Assembly: GCF_036898095.1 (NCBI RefSeq)
Contig: NC_090729.1
Coordinates: forward strand, 74,532,019 to 74,596,018
Source of the DNA: Palaemon carinicauda
Lineage: Eukaryota; Arthropoda; Malacostraca; Decapoda; Palaemonidae
Direction of reading: 5' to 3'
DNA: 64,000 bases
Below are positions 1 to 11,222 of this stretch, in pieces. The translations under genes and the position numbers were made by a program. Within the stretch, counting starts at the first letter, position 1. Each line of letters opens with the position of its first letter. The notes under the pieces are model-generated. The model worked only from the letters and a program-made list of their open reading frames with translations. It was not told the origin of the DNA and ran no database searches.

Positions 1-1668
1 GGGAGTACATCCAGACCCGGATATATAGATTAAAGGTGAAGCTAAATTTTTAGGTTTGATATTTGATTGTAGGCTTACATGGGTTTCTCACTTAAAAGCG
101 TTAAAAGCTAAAAGTCTCGAGGCTCTGAATATCTTAAAAGTATTGTCCCATACATCATGGGGGGCAGACCGCAATACTATTTTAAAATTATACAAGGCCT
201 TCATTTTTTCCAAAATTAGTTATGGATGTGAAATATACTCTTCAGCCACCCCAAGCCCGTTAAAAATATTAGACTTGATACATCATGCAGGTATTAGATT
301 GTCTACAGGAGCATTTAAAACCTCCCCTATCCCAAGTCTCCTTGTTGATGCTGGAGAGTTACCTCTAGACCTTTACCGAATATCTTCCATTATTCGGTAT
401 TAGTTTAGATTGCAAAGACTCCCTAACTCTTTAGCCTTTCAGACTGCAAGCCTTGTAAGACACGCATCATACTTTGAGTTGCACCCAAAATCTCCTCAAC
501 CTTATGGCTTTCGGGTGAAACGATTATTAAACAGTCTTGATATAATTAGAAGTAAGGTACTTCCATTCAAGGTATCATCAACGCCTTCATGGAAATTACC
601 AGAGATATCTTTTTGTAAATACTTTATTGGAGTTAAGAATATGACTGACCTAGAAGCCAGGTCTCTTTTTGTGGAACATGTTGAAGAACATAGAGGATCG
701 ACTTTTATATATACTGATGGCTCCAAATCTGATGTTGGCGTTGGATTTGGAGTACATAGTAATGGTTTTAATTGTAGAGGTGCACTTCCTCTAACAGCTT
801 TCATATTCACTGCCGAACTGTATGGCATACTAACCGCTATTGAGAAATTAGCGTTGGAGAAGGAGGGTAATTTTACAAGTTTTAGTGATGCAAGGAGTGT
901 CCTTCAAGCTTTAGAAGTTTTTAATTCTAGCAACCCTCTAGTTTTAAAGATTTCGGAATGGCTTTTTATTATTGGACGGAGAGGTATAACAGTTAGATTT
1001 TGTTGGGTTCCAGCACACGTAGGTGTGTGTGGGAATGAGAAGGCAGATTCACTGGCAAAGAATGCTGCATCCGAGTCGCTGCCAAGAAGATATCCCATTC
1101 CGTGTAACGATTTCCTACCTAACATCAAGAAATTGCTTTGTAATAAATGGCAACATCACTGGGATAGTCTAGATGGCAATAAAATGAGAGAAGTAACAAA
1201 TGCCATATCTCCGGAGGTATAACATGATGCCCCGAAAATGGGAGACTTCTCTTAGTCGTCTCCGTATTGGTCACACTCGGTTGACACACGAGTTTCTGCT
1301 GAAGGGCCAACACCAACCCTATTGTGAAGACTGTTTAGTACCTCTAACAGTGAGGCATTTGTTGACTGAATGCCCCAATTATAATAAGTTAAGGAATAGA
1401 TATTTGTTTGAGGCTTGAGGTGAGGGTGGCAGGTTCATCCTCACCAAGATTCTTGGACATGATGTGTCCTACTATGCAAGGGACATTTATAGATTTATTT
1501 CAGAAGCAGGTCTTCTGAAAACTATCTAACGTTTATAATGACATCCAACTTTTACGGTTTTAATTGAATAATCTTTATTTTTTTTGCATATATAAACTAA
1601 ATGATATTGGCGTCAATGGCTTTAGGTGTCAGGATGCCTGAAAACCTTAAATCAATCAATTAATCAAT
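1..1668 (+). mobile_element. I-group non-LTR retrotransposon, copy 1 (3' part)
   Basis: This is the 3' portion of a LINE whose other copies lie at 42755-46232 and 48174-58320. It runs from the end of the reverse transcriptase, through RNase H, to a 3' UTR ending in a short TCAA/AATC repeat tail. An RNase H domain after the RT marks the I superfamily (I, Nimb, Ingi and relatives); the exact clade is not decided. At 1669 the sequence passes straight into the recombinase gene of a plus-strand DIRS element, so the LINE inserted into that gene. The 5' part lies outside the window. Confidence 0.85.
2..1529 (+). pseudogene. LINE RT C-terminus plus RNase H, broken
   Basis: The frame matches the open copy at 56631-58085. 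It keeps RNase H motifs: TDGSKSD near 715 (first Asp), TAELYG near 812 (Glu), SDARS near 885 (Asp), and HVGVCGNEKADS near 1017-1050 (final His/Asp region). A Cys/His segment with HLLTECPNY follows near 1360. Three breaks against the sister copy are visible: a TGG-to-TAG nonsense change near 401, a 2-base deletion near 1209, and a CGA-to-TGA change near 1416. It cannot make the full protein. Confidence 0.85.
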
Positions 1669-1869
1669 CCTGACAGTACACTCGCAGGTCATGATCCTAG
1701 GAAAATTGCTTCTTCATTGAATTTTTTCCAATACATGGATTTCGAGTGTCTTCGCTCGTATACTCTATGGAATTGATCCAGAGTGTTTTTTAAACTCTAC
1801 GCGAAGCAAGTGCAAGAATTGAAAAGGTACGTGGTGGCGGCAGGTAGTGTGCTAAAACCTGTCGCTTAA
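1669..1869 (+). pseudogene. Tyrosine recombinase C-terminus (DIRS)
   Basis: The frame reads the catalytic block AGHDPRK (His-x-x-Arg) near 1684, then a degraded version of the GWKSSRVFFKHYAKQ block seen in copies A and B. Here that block has an in-frame TGA near 1774 and Leu in place of the His before the nucleophile Tyr. The tail KPVA and the stop at 1867-1869 match copy A. This is the 3' piece of a recombinase disrupted by the LINE. Confidence 0.8.
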
Positions 1870-2770
1870 CGCTGCGAGGAGCAGTGAATTGATTGGGACT
1901 ATATTGTATAGGGTGTACATGTTGACACCTTACAGTGCAACATGCTAAGTGAAGTGTCACCAAGGTGTCACCATGGACTGTTCCAGTGGATTAAAGGTGA
2001 AGAAACATAGAGTTAACACTTGTGCCATGGGTTTTTACACAGTGTAAAAAGACAGTCATTCACAGAAATGTATATTAGAAAATTTATTAAATTTTCAGTT
2101 TGGTGGCATTAACTATCGTTTCCTTACAGGTGAAACAAGTATTTCTGGTCTTGTCTGCAATTTTTATGTTTCTTGTTATTCACTAGCATTTTTTGTGTTA
2201 TTATAAAATGTATGTTGAATTACTATTAATTGATTACCAATAAATAACTGATTGGTATTTGCGTCTTATTTCGCCCCAAATTTAAACAAAGATATGTACA
2301 AGCATTACTTATTTATCCCTTATTCTGCATAATAACATGAGAACAACTGAAATAACTTTGTTCTTACATTTATACAAACCTCTTCTGCTTATGCATACCT
2401 TGTTCGCACATGGATATAAACTTGTCTGTTGCTGTATACAGCTAAGCCTGTATACCTTGGATGCTACGGTGGCTTATGGAAACCTTTGTTCGTATTGGGA
2501 ATACAAACTTCGACTGGTTGGGTATACAGCGAGACCTGTATGCTTTTTGTTGCTAGGTTTGTTCATATGAAATATGTAAACTTCGAGACTTTTCCTGAGT
2601 CTGGTATGACTCCTCCCTGCAGGGGGAAAGAAGCACTAACATAGTTCATGATTAGAAGTAATGACGTATAACGGTAACGTCATATATCTCTAAGGTCTGA
2701 GCGACCAAGGAAATTTTCTCTTGAGGTTAAGGCACAATTGGAAGATCCAGATACATTAATGTTCTGGTAA
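1870..2770 (+). other. DIRS 3' non-coding region
   Basis: No coding sequence is recognised. It aligns by eye, inverted, with 7600-8460 of element A: both have the TGTACACCCTAT-like stretch, the GTGCAACATG motif and the block of TGTATGCTTTTTG type. It is taken as the element's 3' UTR. Confidence 0.6.
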
Positions 2771-3312
2771 CCTTCCATCAGGACGACATGGCCTGAGCCC
2801 AAAAAACGGATTTTGAGCGAAGCGAAAAATCTATTTTTGGGTGAGATAGCCATGTCGTCCTGATGGACCCGCCCTCCTTTCTATGAAAAGGCCTTGGCAG
2901 GATCCCTCCTGAAACTTTTGTATCTGTAGCACCTGCTCAACGCTACAAGGAATAAACATGGCGGCGACGATGGCGCAATCTAGATACTCAAATAGTAACG
3001 GAGGAAGGGAACCTTAATAACAGCCCCCCTTTTATTTTACCACTTTCCCCCTCGAAGCGTAAATGCTATTTGGGGTGAAGATTGCTATGTGGCGTGTCAA
3101 GAATACGTCCCCTGATATTATGCGATATCCTTAAAGGAAACTTTAAGGATATTCGCACCAGGAGTTAGAATTCTGGAGACCTTAAGTTAAATTCTCTGAG
3201 AATATCACTGTAGTCAAATATACCCTAGGAAGCTACTTAAAGGAACCTTTCATCAGGATGACATGGCTATCTCACCCAAAACTAGATTTTTCGCTTCGCT
3301 CAAAATCCGTTT
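2768..3312. repeat. DIRS 3' terminal palindrome (internal complementary region)
   Basis: Two arms of about 62 bases, 2804-2867 and 3250-3312, are near-perfect inverted repeats. They enclose about 380 bases that match, inverted, the 5' terminal repeat of element A (17925-18257). Just before the first arm is the outer end motif (complement of TTTTTGGGCTCAGGCC). This is the DIRS layout in which the 3' end carries complements of the termini, thought to guide closure of a circular DNA intermediate. Confidence 0.8.
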
Positions 3313-3329
3313 ACCGGACCCCCCTTTCT

Positions 3330-4576
3330 CCTATTCTGTCTGATGAGAAGTGTACTCAACAAGATCTGCCAATCTCTCGATGACTTTCATAGCTCTGCTA
3401 TGGCATCACACAGAATTGTTTCCAGACCTTCTGCAGCTTCTAACAGAGCTTCCAAGAGAACTCCCACCACGACACGATCTACTCAAACAGCCACATGCGA
3501 ACATCTTCCACAAAGCCGTAGCTTCGCTACGACTTTTCGCCAGGAGACTATTCATGACCTCCTCACTCAGAAAGGATTTTTGCAACAAGTTGCAAAACAG
3601 ATGCCTGGACATCAGTCTATCAGGCAAAGTGGACTGTCTTCTGTGGTTGGTGTCGTGAAAGGGGTATCTCTCTTCTCGATGCAACTACTGTATTCCAGCA
3701 ATAGTGGAGTTCCTTGTGCACCTGCAGGAAGAAATACTCCTCTCGGTTTCGACAGTAAAATGTTACCGCTCAGCCTTGAGTCTCACCTTTAAGCTGAAAG
3801 GAGTAGATATTTCCTCTTTACTAGAGCTTTCTCCCCTCATACAAAGTTATGAACTTACCTGTCCCCAGTCGGGAGTGAGACCACCTCCCTGGAACGTGGT
3901 TCAGGTCCTTCAGTCTTTGAAGGGTCCCAATTCGAACCATTGTGCCAGGCAACAGATCGCCACCTCACTCTGAAGACAGTGTTCCTACTTGCTTTGGCTT
4001 TGGCCAAAAGAGTTAGTGAATGTCATGGTCTCTTGCGTGACATCACCCATTCAAGGGTATGGGGAGAGGTAAGCCTCAACTTTGTACCTGAGTTTATTTC
4101 AAAGACTCAAAATCTGGGGGTAGCGGATCCTAGATTTGATTCCTTCCTGATAAACATTCTCTGCTCTGTAACTGATGACCCAGATCAACTGTTACTATAC
4201 CCAGTAAGGAGTTTTAGGTATTATGTACCTCAAAATGACATCTGCAGCTTGCCCCCGAGTGCCAGCATTCTTTGTCAGCACAGGGAAGATCAAGAGGAGA
4301 ATCACGAAGAACACCATCTCTGCATGGATTTGCAAGGTCATTGACGTGGCACTGAATCCCAATCCTCCTCCGACATGTCGACTCAGAGTCTATGACGTCA
4401 GGAGCATTGCTACGTCCCTGGCGTTTAAACAAAACTACTCTGTAGTGCAGGTACTTCAAGCGGGGATGTGGAAGAGCCAGACGACCTTCACCGCCCACTA
4501 CCTGCAAGATGTAACCTACAGGAACATGGAAATATTTTCCATTGGTCCTGTGGTGGCTGCACAACAACTGGTTTAA
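3330..4576 (+). pseudogene. Tyrosine recombinase of family 3, broken
   Basis: The recombinase is spread over several frames. 3350-3560 encodes a linker with LLKQPHANIFHK. 3590-3710 encodes a core-binding start with YQAKWTVFCGWCRERG. 3704-3960 continues with EFLVHLQEE and TVKCYRSALS. 3960-4140 holds AKRVSECHG, with the first catalytic Arg. 4260-4576 holds VYDVRSIATSLAF and FTAHYLQDV. The expected catalytic His of the HxxR motif is Tyr here. Several frame changes make it non-functional. Confidence 0.7.
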
Positions 4577-5122
4577 CACCTCAAGCTCCATGATGGACAA
4601 GTAGGAGAGGGTTGAGGGTAAAGGTTACCCAGGATTAGTCTGAATGAATGATTAAGAATGACTGGCTCCTTCTTTTCTTCATCTTCCCCTCTCTTAGGGA
4701 ATCAGCACCCACGGTCGTCTGCAAAGCTGACCTCGACTACCTGCAGGTAAACCATTGTTGCTTTATGTAACCTGTTATTGTTCCAATACAGTACTTGTTG
4801 CATCTTCATACCCTAACAAGTGGGGTATTGTGTATGTCTTGGTAACCTCTTAAGATTCCTATGACTCAGAAGAAATCTAACCTAGACAGTCACATTGCTA
4901 GTATCACAAGCACACAGCTTGTGTAGGCTGCGGACTATGCTTAGCACGGTTTTAGCGAGGCGTAGGGTTTCCACAAATTACTGTACAGGTATGTACAAAA
5001 CACATATAGTAAAGGGAAAAACCCTGGGTCAAAGCCAAAAGCCAATTGGAAAGAACATCCACCTTCGTAATGGGTTAAGTCATCCCCTATAAATACTGTT
5101 AGTTTGTATTTAGTGAAGGAAG
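4577..5122 (+). other. Family 3 3' non-coding region
   Basis: No gene is recognised between the recombinase stop and the terminal inverted repeat. It is read as the 3' UTR of the family 3 element. Confidence 0.45.
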
Positions 5123-5488
5123 AAATGACAAATTTTGAAGTAATTTGTAATTTTCCTATCGATACAAACCTGTAGTTATTTATACAGATTGGCTCGCCAG
5201 CACCAGTCCCCCTTGAAGTCCTACCTCCCAGCAAAGTGGGTTCTCAACCCAGGTGTGTGAGTGAGCAGGGTAGCTACTACACCCCCCCCCCTCCGCTTCC
5301 TAGCATGGGTGATAGCACCTCCCCGCTCCCCCTTCCGCTAACTAGGGGGTGGGGGGAGGAGGGGTTAACCCTCGTTATAAATCTAATGGCTCAATTTTCA
5401 GCTTCGCCAAAAATAACATCCCGTATAAATAGCTACAGGTGTGTATCATTACGAAAAATACAAGTTACTTCCAAATTTCTCATAATTT
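5123..5488. repeat. Family 3 terminal inverted-repeat pair
   Basis: Arms 5123-5187 and 5422-5488 are imperfect inverted repeats of about 65 bases. Both contain GTATTTTTC/GATACAAACC-type sequence, and they enclose about 235 bases with C- and G-rich runs near 5280 and 5345. The topology matches 42448-42747 and the DIRS palindromes, so it is probably the element's 3' terminus. Confidence 0.6.
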
Positions 5489-5716
5489 GATAAAACAATC
5501 TGAAGATGTCAAGAGTAATTTTTGTTTGTATTTAATTTTGTAGGATTATATATTACAAATGCCGCTTTCACCATGTATGACCCCAAAACAAATAGGCTAT
5601 TGTAATTTAATTAATTACATTCCCTTTATAAGGAATGAAGTACTAAGTTCTGCCTTTGTAAAATATTTTCATTTTGATATGTTGAAATTGTTAATTGTTT
5701 GTTTGCATAATTTCAG

Positions 5717-5847
5717 ATGACATTGTTGCTCCAGAAGTGTTAGTCCAGTCTTTGTCAGAGTTGGTTGTTAAACCCAGAGTCAAAACTGCTGTTTTCTTTG
5801 AAATTTCTTCTGCTCAGTCCAAGTCCAATCAAGGAGAAAAATATGTG
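5717..5847 (+). CDS. Candidate internal exon of a host gene
   Basis: A 131-base stretch is bounded by a polypyrimidine-AG acceptor (TTTGCATAATTTCAG, ending 5716) and a GT donor (GTG|GTAATA at 5848). Only one frame is open throughout. After two bases completing a split codon it gives 43 codons beginning DIVAPEVLVQSLSELV and ending NQGEKYV, at a codon boundary. Composition looks like ordinary protein, and no neighbouring repeat family matches it. The product is not recognised. It could be chance, but an open frame with good splice sites inside a short non-repetitive island is notable. Confidence 0.45.
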
Positions 5848-5939
5848 GTAATACATTTTTTATGATTTTCTTTAATGGTGTAATGAATTAGAATTTGTCC
5901 ATTTCACAAACTTTTCAATAATAGATGAACTGTGGTGTA
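5848..5939 (+). other. Probable intron sequence right of the exon
   Basis: AT-rich sequence with no feature seen. With 5491-5716 on the left it forms the only part of the left end that I could not assign to a transposable element, and is most simply host intron. Confidence 0.3.
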
Positions 5940-7049
5940 GATATTAAAAATTTTTGTTCTGGCGCAAGATACAAACCTTCCACTCTTTACCACGGAGTAT
6001 TTATATTGGCAAACCTGAAACCAACCGAAAAGCTATTTGTCTGGGTGTAATTACCCACCACTAGTTAGCAAGGGAGGAGCGGGGTAGGTCAGCCCACCAG
6101 CTCACACCAGCACTAGAGACTAACTCACTTTTTAATTCAGCTCAGTAGAGTGAAGACGTAGTCTTTTCTCTTCTGCCAAACCTTTTAACTGGTTTTACGA
6201 TGTAAAGCAACTGGCCTAAAGTTTAATGTAAAGTCCATTTTCTTTCAGTGCTACCTTCCTTGGGGGTCACAGGTTCCCCATACAAGGCAAGGTAGCAAGA
6301 GGTCTTTGGCCTCGACTTTTGCTGCTCACCCAACGTTCACTCTGATTTGACAGATGGGCATGATCAGTTGCTGACAAGAACTCCTCGGAGTGCCTTGTCA
6401 GTTAACCCCTACAGGGTGAACCAAGAAACGAGCTTCGGCTACATTTCACAGGCAACACTCGATGTCGACCTTTAACTTGAGCTTAACTCGTTGATGGGAA
6501 GCAAAGAGTACTGCCCAGAAGTTCTCCTCCAGGTGTTGGATAATTTTCACTTTTGAGGGAGAGTTAACCTCCACCACGTGTTGAGGAACTTTCCCTTCCA
6601 AGGGAGAGTTCCTCCACCAGCCACTGTCCAACAATCTCCTTGCTTGAGGGAAGAATTGCAGACAGCGGTGACAGAGGTTGGTCGCCTTTCCCGTCCGCAG
6701 GAGAGAATGCCTTTATCTGTGTGGTTTCCCCTTCGGGGAATCCCTCCGGCGGGAATTGGATTCATCCATGCTCTGTCCTTGCTTTTTGGAGCTTGTCAAA
6801 GAATGAGTCGGGTGATTGCTTACAATTCATACTCTTTGCTGCCATACCCTCAAGGTACAAAAAAAGTCTTGTTGCAACTTCCTTCTGGTATCTTTATAGC
6901 AGATAGTGAAGCGACTGTCTCCTCTCCCATTGACGAGTCTAAAAAAAACTGGTCTTTAAGTCCAGCACAGCCATTTTTGTTCCCTTCTGAGGGGATGGCA
7001 TGAGGCTACTCACCACACCTTTTTTGGGGGTAGGATGAGCAGGAGTACT
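5940..7049 (+). mobile_element. Degenerate leader/gag-like region resembling family 3
   Basis: It begins with GATACAAACC-type sequence like the family 3 ends at 5160 and 42480. It continues with a promoter-like leader and then a region of small hairpins such as TTCCCC-TTC-GGGGAA near 6727. Its CTTCCAAGGGAGAGTT style resembles 38560-38720 of the longer family 3 copy. Open frames (for example 6578-7003) show no recognisable domain and are probably not genes. It ends abruptly at the terminus of DIRS element A. Confidence 0.4.
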
Positions 7050-7588
7050 AAACGGATTTTGAGCGAAGCGAAAAATCTATTTTTGGGTGAGATAGCCATG
7101 TTGTCCTGATGGAAGGTTCCTTTAAGTAGCTTCCTAGGGTATATTTGACTACAGTGATATTCCCAGAGAATTCAACTTAAGGTCTCCAGAATTCTAACTC
7201 CTGGCACGAATATCCTTAAAGTTTCCCTTAAGGATATCGCAAAATATCAGGGGACGTATTCTTGACACGCCACATAGCAATCTGCACCCCGCACAGCGTT
7301 TACGCTTCGAGGGGGAAAAGTGGCAAAATAAGAGAGGAGCCGTTAATAAGGTTCCCCTCCTCCGTTACTGTTTGAGTGCTCAGATGGTGCCGCCATCGCC
7401 GCCATCTTTATTCCTTGTAGCGTTGAGCCGGTGCTACAGATACAGTTATTGGGAGGGATCCTGCCAAGGCCTTTCAAAGAAAGGAGGGCGGGTCCATTAG
7501 GACGACAGGGCTATCTCACCCAAAAATAGATTTTTCCCTTCGCTCAAAATCTGTTTTTTGGGCTCAGGCCATGTCATCCTGATGGAAG
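7050..7588. repeat. 3' terminal palindrome of DIRS A
   Basis: Arms near 7050-7113 and 7494-7555 are inverted copies of each other, containing AAAAATCTATTTTTGGGTG. The enclosed 7114-7490 is an inverted copy of the element's 5' terminal repeat at 17925-18257. The complement of the 5' outer tip lies at 7553-7588. Same structure as in the other DIRS copies. Confidence 0.8.
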
Positions 7589-8464
7589 TTTACCAGAGTA
7601 TTAATGTATCCGTGGATTTTCCAATCGTGCCTTAACCTCAAGACAATATTTCCTTGGTCATTTAGACCTTAGAGACCTATGACGTTACCGTTATACGTCA
7701 TTGCTTCTAATCACGAACTATGTTAATGCTTCCTGCCCCCTACAGGGAAGAGTCATCCTAGACTCGGGAAAAAGTCTCAAAGTTTGCATATTTCATATGA
7801 CCAACCTAGCAACCAAAGGGGCATACAGGTCTCACTGTATGCCTTTTGCCAAAGTTTGTATTTTCAAAGCGAACCCAGGTTCACATAAGCCACCATAGCA
7901 TTTAAAGTATATCAGCTCAGCTATATACCACAACGGATAAGTTTATATCCGTATTGAAACAAGGTAAGCATGGGCAGAAAAAGTTTGTATACATGCAGGA
8001 ACAAAGTTGTTCAACGTTATTATGCAGAATGATAAGGAATAAAAAAGTAATGCTCATACATAACTTTATTTATATATGTTTGGGGCGAAATAAGACGTAA
8101 AAAACAATCAGACATTTATTCAGCATACATTTCATAATAACATAAAAAATGCAAGCGAATAAGCTTTTGTAAACATAGAAAATAGACTAGATCAGAAATA
8201 CTTATTTTATTTTGAAAACAAAAGTTCATGCCACTCAATTGAAAATTCAATAATTTTCTAATACTTCTCTGAGAAAGTCTGTCTATTTACACTTGTGTAA
8301 AAAAACACACGGCACTAGTGTTAAGTCTATGTTTCTTCACCTTTAGACACTGGAACAGTCCATAATGTCACCTTGATGACATTTCACTTACCATGTTGCA
8401 CAGTAATGTGCCAACATGTACACCCTATAGAATTATCGTCCCAATTAATTCACTGTTCCTCGCA
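7589..8464 (-). other. 3' non-coding region of DIRS A
   Basis: No coding sequence is seen. It is inverted relative to, and similar to, 1870-2770 of the plus-strand remnant. Confidence 0.55.
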
Positions 8465-8937
8465 GCACTAAGCAACAGGTTTTAGTACACTACCTGCCGC
8501 CACCACATATCTCTTTAATTCTTGCACTTGCTTCGCGTAGTGCTTGAAAAATACTCGGGATGACTTCCATCCAGTATACGAGCGAAGACGGTCGAAATCC
8601 AAGTGCTGGAAAAAATTTAATGACAAAGCAATTTTTCTAGGATCATGACCTGCGGGTGTACTGTCAGGATCCGCTTTGCAAATGAAGTAGGTGATCTTCG
8701 CCCTTAGTTGTTTCAGGGGTAAATTTGAGCCTGATGTTTCTCCTTTAAAGAGCTGTCCTCCCCTGAAGTGTGAAGTTCTACGAAGATAGACCTTTGCACA
8801 TTCTACTGGACACAGCGAGACATCTTCCTTCAGAGGGCAGATTCTTAGTGAGTAGCTCGTTCTTGGCAAGAAACGTTGGGTCAGGGAAGAGATTCAATTC
8901 TCCCATTTCAGTAAACTGTAGATCCTGTTGTCCCTTT
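8465..8937 (-). pseudogene. DIRS A tyrosine recombinase, C-terminal part
   Basis: Minus-strand frame with FPDPTFLAKNE, CPVECAKVYLRRTS, AGHDPRK (His/Arg) and GWKSSRVFFKHYAKQ (nucleophile Tyr), ending KPVA-stop. It continues exactly where the segment right of the inserted LINE (from 11222) stops, as comparison with intact copy B shows. Near 8850 the frame changes against copy B, and about 12 residues are shortened or altered. Confidence 0.8.
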
Positions 8938-8983
8938 CAATGAGAATCTAGTCAACACAATTGATAGGCGTATCCCTTCTCAT

Positions 8984-10941
8984 GTGCTAAGGTACCGAGT
9001 GAAGGACAAACCGTGGTTCAATGATGATTGTAGACGTGCTTATTTAGAGAAGCACGAGGCCTATCACTTTTGGAAGGGTAACAGATCAGATATGACCTGG
9101 AACAACTATACTCAGCTTCGAGCTTTTGCTCAGAGAGTTTATGCCTCAACTGAAAAGGAGTACAATTTAACCATAAAAGAAACCCTTTCTGGTACAACTC
9201 AGGAACATAAATGGTGGTCTACCCTTAAATCTGCACTCTTTGGTGTAGATGCAACAGTTCCTCCTTTACTTAAACCAGATGGCTCAGTCACTCACTGTCC
9301 AAAGGAAAAGGCAACCCTTTTGGCTGATGTTTTTGACAGTAAACAGAGTAATGAAAAACTTGAAATTCCTCATTCCTGTTTTCCTGAGGCTAAACTAACT
9401 AGTTTAGCTTTTTGATCTCGTGAGATTAAAGCTCTGTTGATGGACCTTGATGCTTATGGAGGTGTAAATCCAAATGGTATTTTTCCATTGTTTTTTATAA
9501 AGACAGCAGATTTCTTAGCTCCAAAGTTATCTGTTATTTTGCGCAAGTTAGCAAGAAGAGGAGCTTTTAGCACTTGTTGGAGAATTGGTAATGTTACTCC
9601 TCTATGTAAATGTGTTAGTGGTAGCTCAAGTCCCACTGATTACCGCCCAATTTCCATAACTCATATTATCTAAAGTTTTTGAACGTCTTCTGGCAAAAAG
9701 TCTTAATAGGTTTGCTGAAGGTAATCATCTACTCCTAGTTTGCAATTTGGGTTTCGTAAAGGCCTTGGAGCATGTGATGCCCTTCTTACAATCTCCAATG
9801 CTGTAAAGAAATCCCTTGATTGTGGTCAGGAAGTTCGTATGATTGGCCTTGATTTTAGTGCTGCCTTTGACCGTGTTAATCATGAGGCCCTTGTTTTCAA
9901 ACTGGAACAGTTGGGAGTGGGTGGGTCATCTCTTAGCATTATTATTGATTTTTTAAGTAATAGATCTCAAAGAGTTGTTGTTGATGGGCACCATAGTGAG
10001 TATAGGAATGTGATATCCGGTGTTCCACAGGGTAGTGTTCTTGGCCCATTACTTTTCATACTATATACACATGACATGTGGTTTGGCCCAGAAAACAAGC
10101 TTGTTGCATATGCAGATGATGCTACTCTCTTTGCATCAATTCCATCCCCTGAATGTAGATCTGGGGATTGTGAATCCCTTAATAGAGATTTAGCTAAAAT
10201 TAGTGCATGGTGCAAATTATGGGGTATGAAGTTGAATCCTAACAAAACTCAAAGTATGATTGTAAGTAGGTCAAGGACGGTGGCTCCTCAACATTCGGAT
10301 CTCAGTATTGATAATATTTCTTTAAATTTGTATGACTCTTTTAAATTTTAGGTGTGAGACTCGACAGAAAATTTACTTTTGAGAAACACATTAGGTCTGT
10401 GTCTTCTTCAATTGCACAAAAAATTGGCTTATTGAGAAAGTCTTCCAAGATTTTCGGTGATCAATCTATTCTGAAGAAGTGTTTTAATTCTTTCATTCTA
10501 CCTTGTTTTGAGTATTGTTCTCCTGTCTGGTGTTCAGCTGCTGATTCTCATCTTAATTTGTTGGACAGAAACTTACAGTCTATTAAATTTCTTATTCCTG
10601 ATCTAGATATTAATCTTTTGCACCGTCGTTCAATTAGTTCATTATGCATGCTGCATAAGATTTTTCATAATTCTGACCATCCTTTACATTCAGATCTCCC
10701 TGGACAATTCTATCCTGTTCGTAATACTAGGCAGGCAGTTAATTCTAATAGCCAGGCCTTCTCCATCAATTCTAATAGCCAGGCCCCCTCCATCATGAGG
10801 CTCAATACTACACAGTATTCTAGCAGTTTTATTCCAGCTGTTACTAAGTTGTGGAAGGATCTTCCTAATCGGGTAGTTGAATCAGTAGAACTTCAAAAGT
10901 TCAAAGTAGGAGCAAATGTTTTTATGTTGACCAGGCTGACA
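8984..10941 (+). pseudogene. Reverse transcriptase of the CR1-type LINE
   Basis: Segments in order: KPWFNDDCRRAY upstream region (8984-9415); NVTPLCK and TDYRPIS (RT fingers, about 9590-9660); FGFRKGLGACDALL; LDFSAAFDRVNHEAL (motif A, about 9848); GVPQGSVLGPLLF (about 10021); AYADDATLF (catalytic motif C, about 10108). The C-terminus runs 10354-10944 with a SPVWCSAAD motif. A stop near 9413, frame changes near 9665-9740 and a stop near 10350 break it. Confidence 0.88.
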
Positions 10942-11175
10942 TGAGTCTTTCTATTGTTTATATATGACATATCTGTTTTTGACATTGTTGATAGTTTATA
11001 CAGTATAGAACATATCTGTTTTGATGCTGTTACTGTTTTTAGAATGATATAATGTTAATTTATTCTCATCATTTATTTATTTCCTTATTTCCTTTCTTCA
11101 CTGGGCTATTTTTCTCTGTTGGAGCCCTTGGGCTTATAGCATCTTGCTCTTCCAACTAGGGTTGTAGCTTGGCTA

Positions 11176-11221
<46 letters not shown>
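11176..11221 (+). repeat. TAA microsatellite, LINE tail
   Basis: About fifteen TAA units directly follow the LINE 3' end and abut the recombinase sequence of DIRS A. They are the element's tail. Confidence 0.9.

Positions 11222-11222
<1 letters not shown>

Larger units (their letters stand above)
1669..3312 (+). mobile_element. DIRS-type retrotransposon remnant, plus strand, 3' end
   Basis: It consists of the last part of a tyrosine recombinase gene, about 900 bases of 3' non-coding sequence, and the palindromic 3' terminus typical of the DIRS copies here. It is the inverted counterpart of 7050-8662 in element A. The 5' part is separated by the LINE at 1-1668 and lies outside the window. The terminus ends at 3312 against unrelated family 3 sequence. 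Confidence 0.85.
3313..5490 (+). mobile_element. Family 3 tyrosine-recombinase retrotransposon, 3' half
   Basis: A second, divergent type of YR element: the C-terminal linker of its RNase H region, a recombinase, and a 3' end with its own inverted-repeat arms (5123-5488). It is truncated on the left by the DIRS terminus at 3312. The copy at 34497-42750 is the same family, as shown by shared FTAHYL and GP.V..Q.. recombinase motifs and the same 3' end topology. Confidence 0.65.
8938..11221 (+). mobile_element. CR1-type LINE, 5'-truncated, with TAA tail
   Basis: A 2.3 kb plus-strand LINE lies inside the recombinase gene of DIRS A. It lacks the endonuclease and starts just before the RT region. 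The 3' end has the GGAGCCCTTGGGCTTATAGC motif followed by CCAACTAGGGTTGTAGC and a run of TAA units. A related 3' end lies at 29790-29905. The RT without RNase H, and the short repeated tail, suggest a CR1/Jockey-group element. No target duplication is evident. Confidence 0.85.

Noticed and set aside
2337..2644. Short open frames that might be small proteins
   Set aside because: They lie in the 3' non-coding region of the DIRS remnant, and similar sequence in copy A (inverted) is not open.
6578..7003. 141-codon open frame as a possible gene
   Set aside because: No domain, no splice support, and its DNA resembles degenerate family 3 repeat-rich sequence.
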